A stretch of 64,000 nucleotides of DNA from Sinohyriopsis cumingii. Taxonomy: Eukaryota > Mollusca > Bivalvia > Unionida > Unionidae. Made by a program: the position numbers and the translations under genes. Within the stretch, counting starts at the first letter, position 1; every line of letters starts with the position of its first letter. Location of the stretch: assembly GCA_028554795.2 (NCBI GenBank), contig CM068831.1, forward strand, positions 65,252,982 through 65,316,981. Direction: 5' to 3'. Shown here one piece after another: positions 61,030-64,000 of the stretch. The notes below the pieces were generated by a model. It did no database searches and had not been told where the DNA came from. It worked only from the letters and a program-made list of their open reading frames with translations.

Positions 61030-62440
61030 ATACCTAAGTGCTAACATTGTACATCATGATCTGCCATCCCAGAAGTTTCTGGCAGATGTGGATCTATGAT
61101 GTTTATTCTAATGATGATTTCAGAACAGCAGGACATGGGTCTAGGATATTCTTTCTATTGACAATTTTAGACAAAGCCAGATCTGGGTCTATGATGTTAT
61201 TCCTTGGATGATTTCTTGCATAATAAAAAATGTCATCAAATTCTCTGATTGCAGAACTCTATCTATGATGTAAATTCTACCCAAGATTCAGGTAAAACCA
61301 GATCCTGATTGTGGGAAAAGCCAGAAGCCAAAGCATTCTGTAAACTTAAGGTAGATCTGGGTCTAAGATTTTCATTCTGCCCATAATTTCAGGAAGAACC
61401 AAATCTGTCAGTGCATTCTGTCATGGCAGATCTATGTCTAGGATGTAAATTCCACTCAGTATCTATCATTGCTTTCTGTGACAGCTGATAAAGAATTTAG
61501 ATTCTATCATGGTTTTTAGGTATACTCAAATTTGTCAGTGAATTTTATGGTGGCAAACTTGGGTCTAGGACATTTATTCTGATGATGATATCAGGCTGAA
61601 CCAGATCTATCAGTGCATTCTGTGCTGGTAAATCTGAGTCTAAAATGTTAATTCTTACAATCATCTCAGATAGAATCAGATCTGCTAGTGCATTCAAACA
61701 ATGTCAGATCTGGGTCTGGGATGTTTATTCATGATTGCAGGAAAAGCCAGCTCTGGGTCTAGGAAGTTAATTTAACCCATTATTTGAGGTAAATGACTGC
61801 TTTGGTGGCCTAGTGGTTAGAGTGTCCACTTTGGATGCAGGAGGTTGCAGGTTTAAACCCTTGCCGAATCATACCAAAGACTTATAAAGATGGTACTAAC
61901 AGCTGCCTTGCTAGGTGCTCAGCATTAAGAGGTTAGTGTTCAGACTGGTCAATTTGTGTCAGAATAATGTGACTGGGTGGGACATAATGCTACGTGTCTG
62001 CGGCATGATGCCCAAGTACTAGACATCACTATAAACTGCCATATTGCAGACAGTGTAGTGATATAACTGAAAAAATAAAATTCCAAATCACACACACATA
62101 TACACACATTTCAGGTACAGTCATATCTGTCAACATATTCTGTGATCAGTGTTCACCCATGATTTCAAGTACAGCCAGATCTGCTGTGCATTCTGTCATG
62201 GCATATCTGGGTGCAGGATATTAATTTTTACCAAATGTTTCTGGTATAATCACATCTGGCAGAGAATTCGGTCACCAAAGATCTACTATGTTTATTCTAC
62301 CCATGATTTCAAGAAAAGCCAGATCTGTCTGTATCTTCTATGATGGCATATCTGGGAATAGGAAGTTTATTTACAAACAATTTCAGATATAACCTGGTCA
62401 GTCAGTACATTATGTTATGGCAGGTCTGGGTGTAGGTTTT
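61030..62440. repeat. Degenerate tandem field, ~75-85 bp unit
   Basis: Blocks of agatctgtcagtgcattctg, tcatggcagatctgggtcta, ggatgtttattctacccatg and atttcaggtaaaaccagat recur about fifteen times, with a SINE at 61796-62080. The block order matches the interior of the palindromic MITE (gatctgcc..., ggcagatctgggtc, gttctattgatta), suggesting amplification from such an element. Confidence 0.7.
61796..62080 (+). mobile_element. tRNA-derived SINE, family A, plus orientation
   Basis: Head tttggtggcctagtggttag (box A), gcaggtttaaacccttgccg (box B, one change), body gtgtcagaataatgtgactg and ggcatgatgcccaagtacta, tail atataactgaaaaaataaa. Inserted in the degenerate tandem field. Confidence 0.85.
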
Positions 62441-62760
62441 CCATATTTGGGAGCATGCTATAATATTTGATAAATACAGTATGTAGAGTCAATAAGTCTT
62501 CTTAATCAGCCACCTGGTAAAAACAGTATGCATAGTCAAGGGTCATTAATCTGTCAATGACCAACATTATAAATACATGTTTGACATCAGATGCATGCTA
62601 TACACTGGTAAATACAGCATGCACAGTCAAGTCTTATTAATCTGTAATCAACCAACATGACAAAGAAATATTTGATATAAGGCACTGTTTTTCATTGCTG
62701 ACCCAAGCACTTATTTCCCCAGGATAAAAAATTAAAAAATAATAACAATTCCCAAAACTG
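62441..62760. repeat. Short diverged direct repeats
   Basis: Two or three copies of aaatacagtatgcatagtca with tcattaatctgtcaatgacc aacat at about 62475, 62520 and 62610. Otherwise nothing. Confidence 0.6.
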
Positions 62761-62764
62761 ATTC

Positions 62765-64000
62765 ATGCATCTTATTGAGTTTTTCAGGTCCCCAAAAGAT
62801 GTCCATCGACCACTGAAAGCCTGCAGCACCCAGCCAATCTCTTCTGATGGGACCACTCTGCTCAAGGACAAAGAGAGTATCACTGAAAGGCAGAAGGAAC
62901 ACGTCTCCAACCTACTGAACATGCCCTCCACCACAGACTCTGAAGCGTTAGACGGAATTGTCCCAAAGCCAACTATCTCGGACCTGGACTTGCCCCCTAC
63001 CATGGAAGAAGTCCAGCGAGCCATCAAAATGATCAGCTCTGGCAAGGCACCAGGTGCGGATGGAATTCCTGTTTGAACACTCCAAAGCAGCTGGCCCTAA
63101 GGTACTTGAGGCACTGTACAGCATCCTGATCATCATTTGGGAGGAGGAGTCCATGCCACAGGAGTTCAAAGATGCAATGATTGTCACCTTTTACAAAAAC
63201 AAAGGGAACAAAGCTGACTGCAGCAACTATCAAGGCATATCACTCTTGTCAATTGCAGGCAAGATTATGGCACGCGTCTGGTCGGTAATGTCTCAAAAGT
63301 CATACTGCCTGAGGCCCAATGTGGCTTCAGACCAGATTGGAGCACGATCGACATTATCTTCACAGTGAGACAAATACAGGAAAAGTGCATTGAACAAAAC
63401 ATGAACTTCTACAGTGTCTTCATAAACCTCACAAAAGCCTTCGATATGTCAACAGATATGCACTATGGGTCATCTTAGCACAACTCAGTTGCCCTAGGAA
63501 GTTCATTAGGATTATCCAACTTTTCCATGACAGCACTCGTTCTTTACAATGGGAATGTCTCTAAGCCATTCAACGTTTCTAATGGTGTGAAGCAGGGTTG
63601 AGTTCTCGCCCCAGTATTATTCAACCTATTCTTCACATGTCCTGAACTATGCTACATATGATCTCCAGAAACGAGTGTACATGAAGTACAGACTGGATGG
63701 TTCTCTCTTCAACCTTTGTTGACTGAATGCCCAGTCCAAAATAATGAAGAAACTTATTCTTGAAGCACTTTTCATGGATGACTGTGCTCTCAAGGCACAC
63801 ATGGAAGCAGATCTCCAGATCATCGTTACTCACTTCATGGAAGCCTCGAGGCTTTTTGGACTCACTATCAGTCTGAACAAGACAGGTACTTCACCAACCT
63901 GTCCCAGGCACCACAGCTCATCCCCCAACTGCCTATCAAAAACACCCAACTGAAAGCTGTTGATCATTTCAAGTACCTTGGAGCATCATTTCTTCTGATG
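62765..64000 (+). pseudogene. Broken non-LTR retrotransposon reverse transcriptase, runs off the window
   Basis: Read across frames, the order is that of a LINE-type RT: LPPTMEEVQRAIKMISSGKA then PGADGIP (62985-63068), PQEFKDAMIVTFYKNKGNKA then YQGISLLSIAGKIMARV, INLTKAFD (63424-63447), NGVKQG (63583), FMDDCAL at 63771-63791 in the place of the catalytic xDD box, and GLTISLNKTG. At least three frame changes and several stops break it. It differs clearly from the LINE at 14264 (no GVPQGSILGP; KQG type instead). GC content is higher than in the flanks. Confidence 0.85.

Noticed and set aside
60960..62760. Search for the next upstream receptor exon ending in phase 1
   Set aside because: Only repeats were found; no Ig-like peptide with splice borders is visible, so the next exon is taken to lie beyond 64000.

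Overview
The window looks like intron-rich, AT-rich animal DNA, most probably from a mollusc. There are no operons or ribosome binding sites. Coding sequence lies in short exons with GT-AG borders, and the introns are full of tRNA-derived SINEs, TTAA-flanked MITEs, non-LTR and Ty3/gypsy retroelement remains and satellites. The mollusc guess rests on recollection that SINE and repeat types like these are common in gastropods and bivalves; no search was run.

One large gene dominates. It lies on the minus strand, and 15 exons can be read between 60953 and 236 (2,478 coding bases, 826 codons, every junction in phase). It encodes a single-pass membrane protein of the immunoglobulin superfamily. 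In protein order it has five Ig domains, one fibronectin type III domain, an unusual 89-codon membrane-proximal domain with four cysteines, a transmembrane segment and a tyrosine-rich cytoplasmic tail. The layout recalls nephrin/SYG-2 or Echinoid type adhesion receptors, but the exact family is not settled. The N-terminus lies beyond 64000 and the C-terminus below position 1, so the gene is open at both ends.

Regions: 1-8216 holds the tail and transmembrane exons with SINE and MITE copies between them. 8217-45162 is a single intron of about 37 kb carrying a LINE fragment (14264-15334), SINE clusters, two full TTAA MITEs and a third divergent copy, a palindromic MITE family, and a satellite block (33613-43928 with relics to 44760). 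The block contains an array of about 145 copies of a 46-bp unit with higher-order structure, and a truncated Ty3/gypsy element that itself holds a nested SINE. 45163-60953 holds the extracellular exons, with minisatellites in their introns. 61030-62440 is a degenerate repeat field interrupted by a SINE. 62765-64000 is a broken non-LTR reverse transcriptase that runs off the window.

Functional content is therefore essentially one adhesion/recognition receptor gene. Everything else looks like mobile or tandem repeat DNA. The points most worth following are the satellite and its possible origin from a palindromic MITE, the unusual juxtamembrane domain, an Ig domain lacking its first cysteine, and a possible internal first exon that could make a short isoform without the ectodomain.
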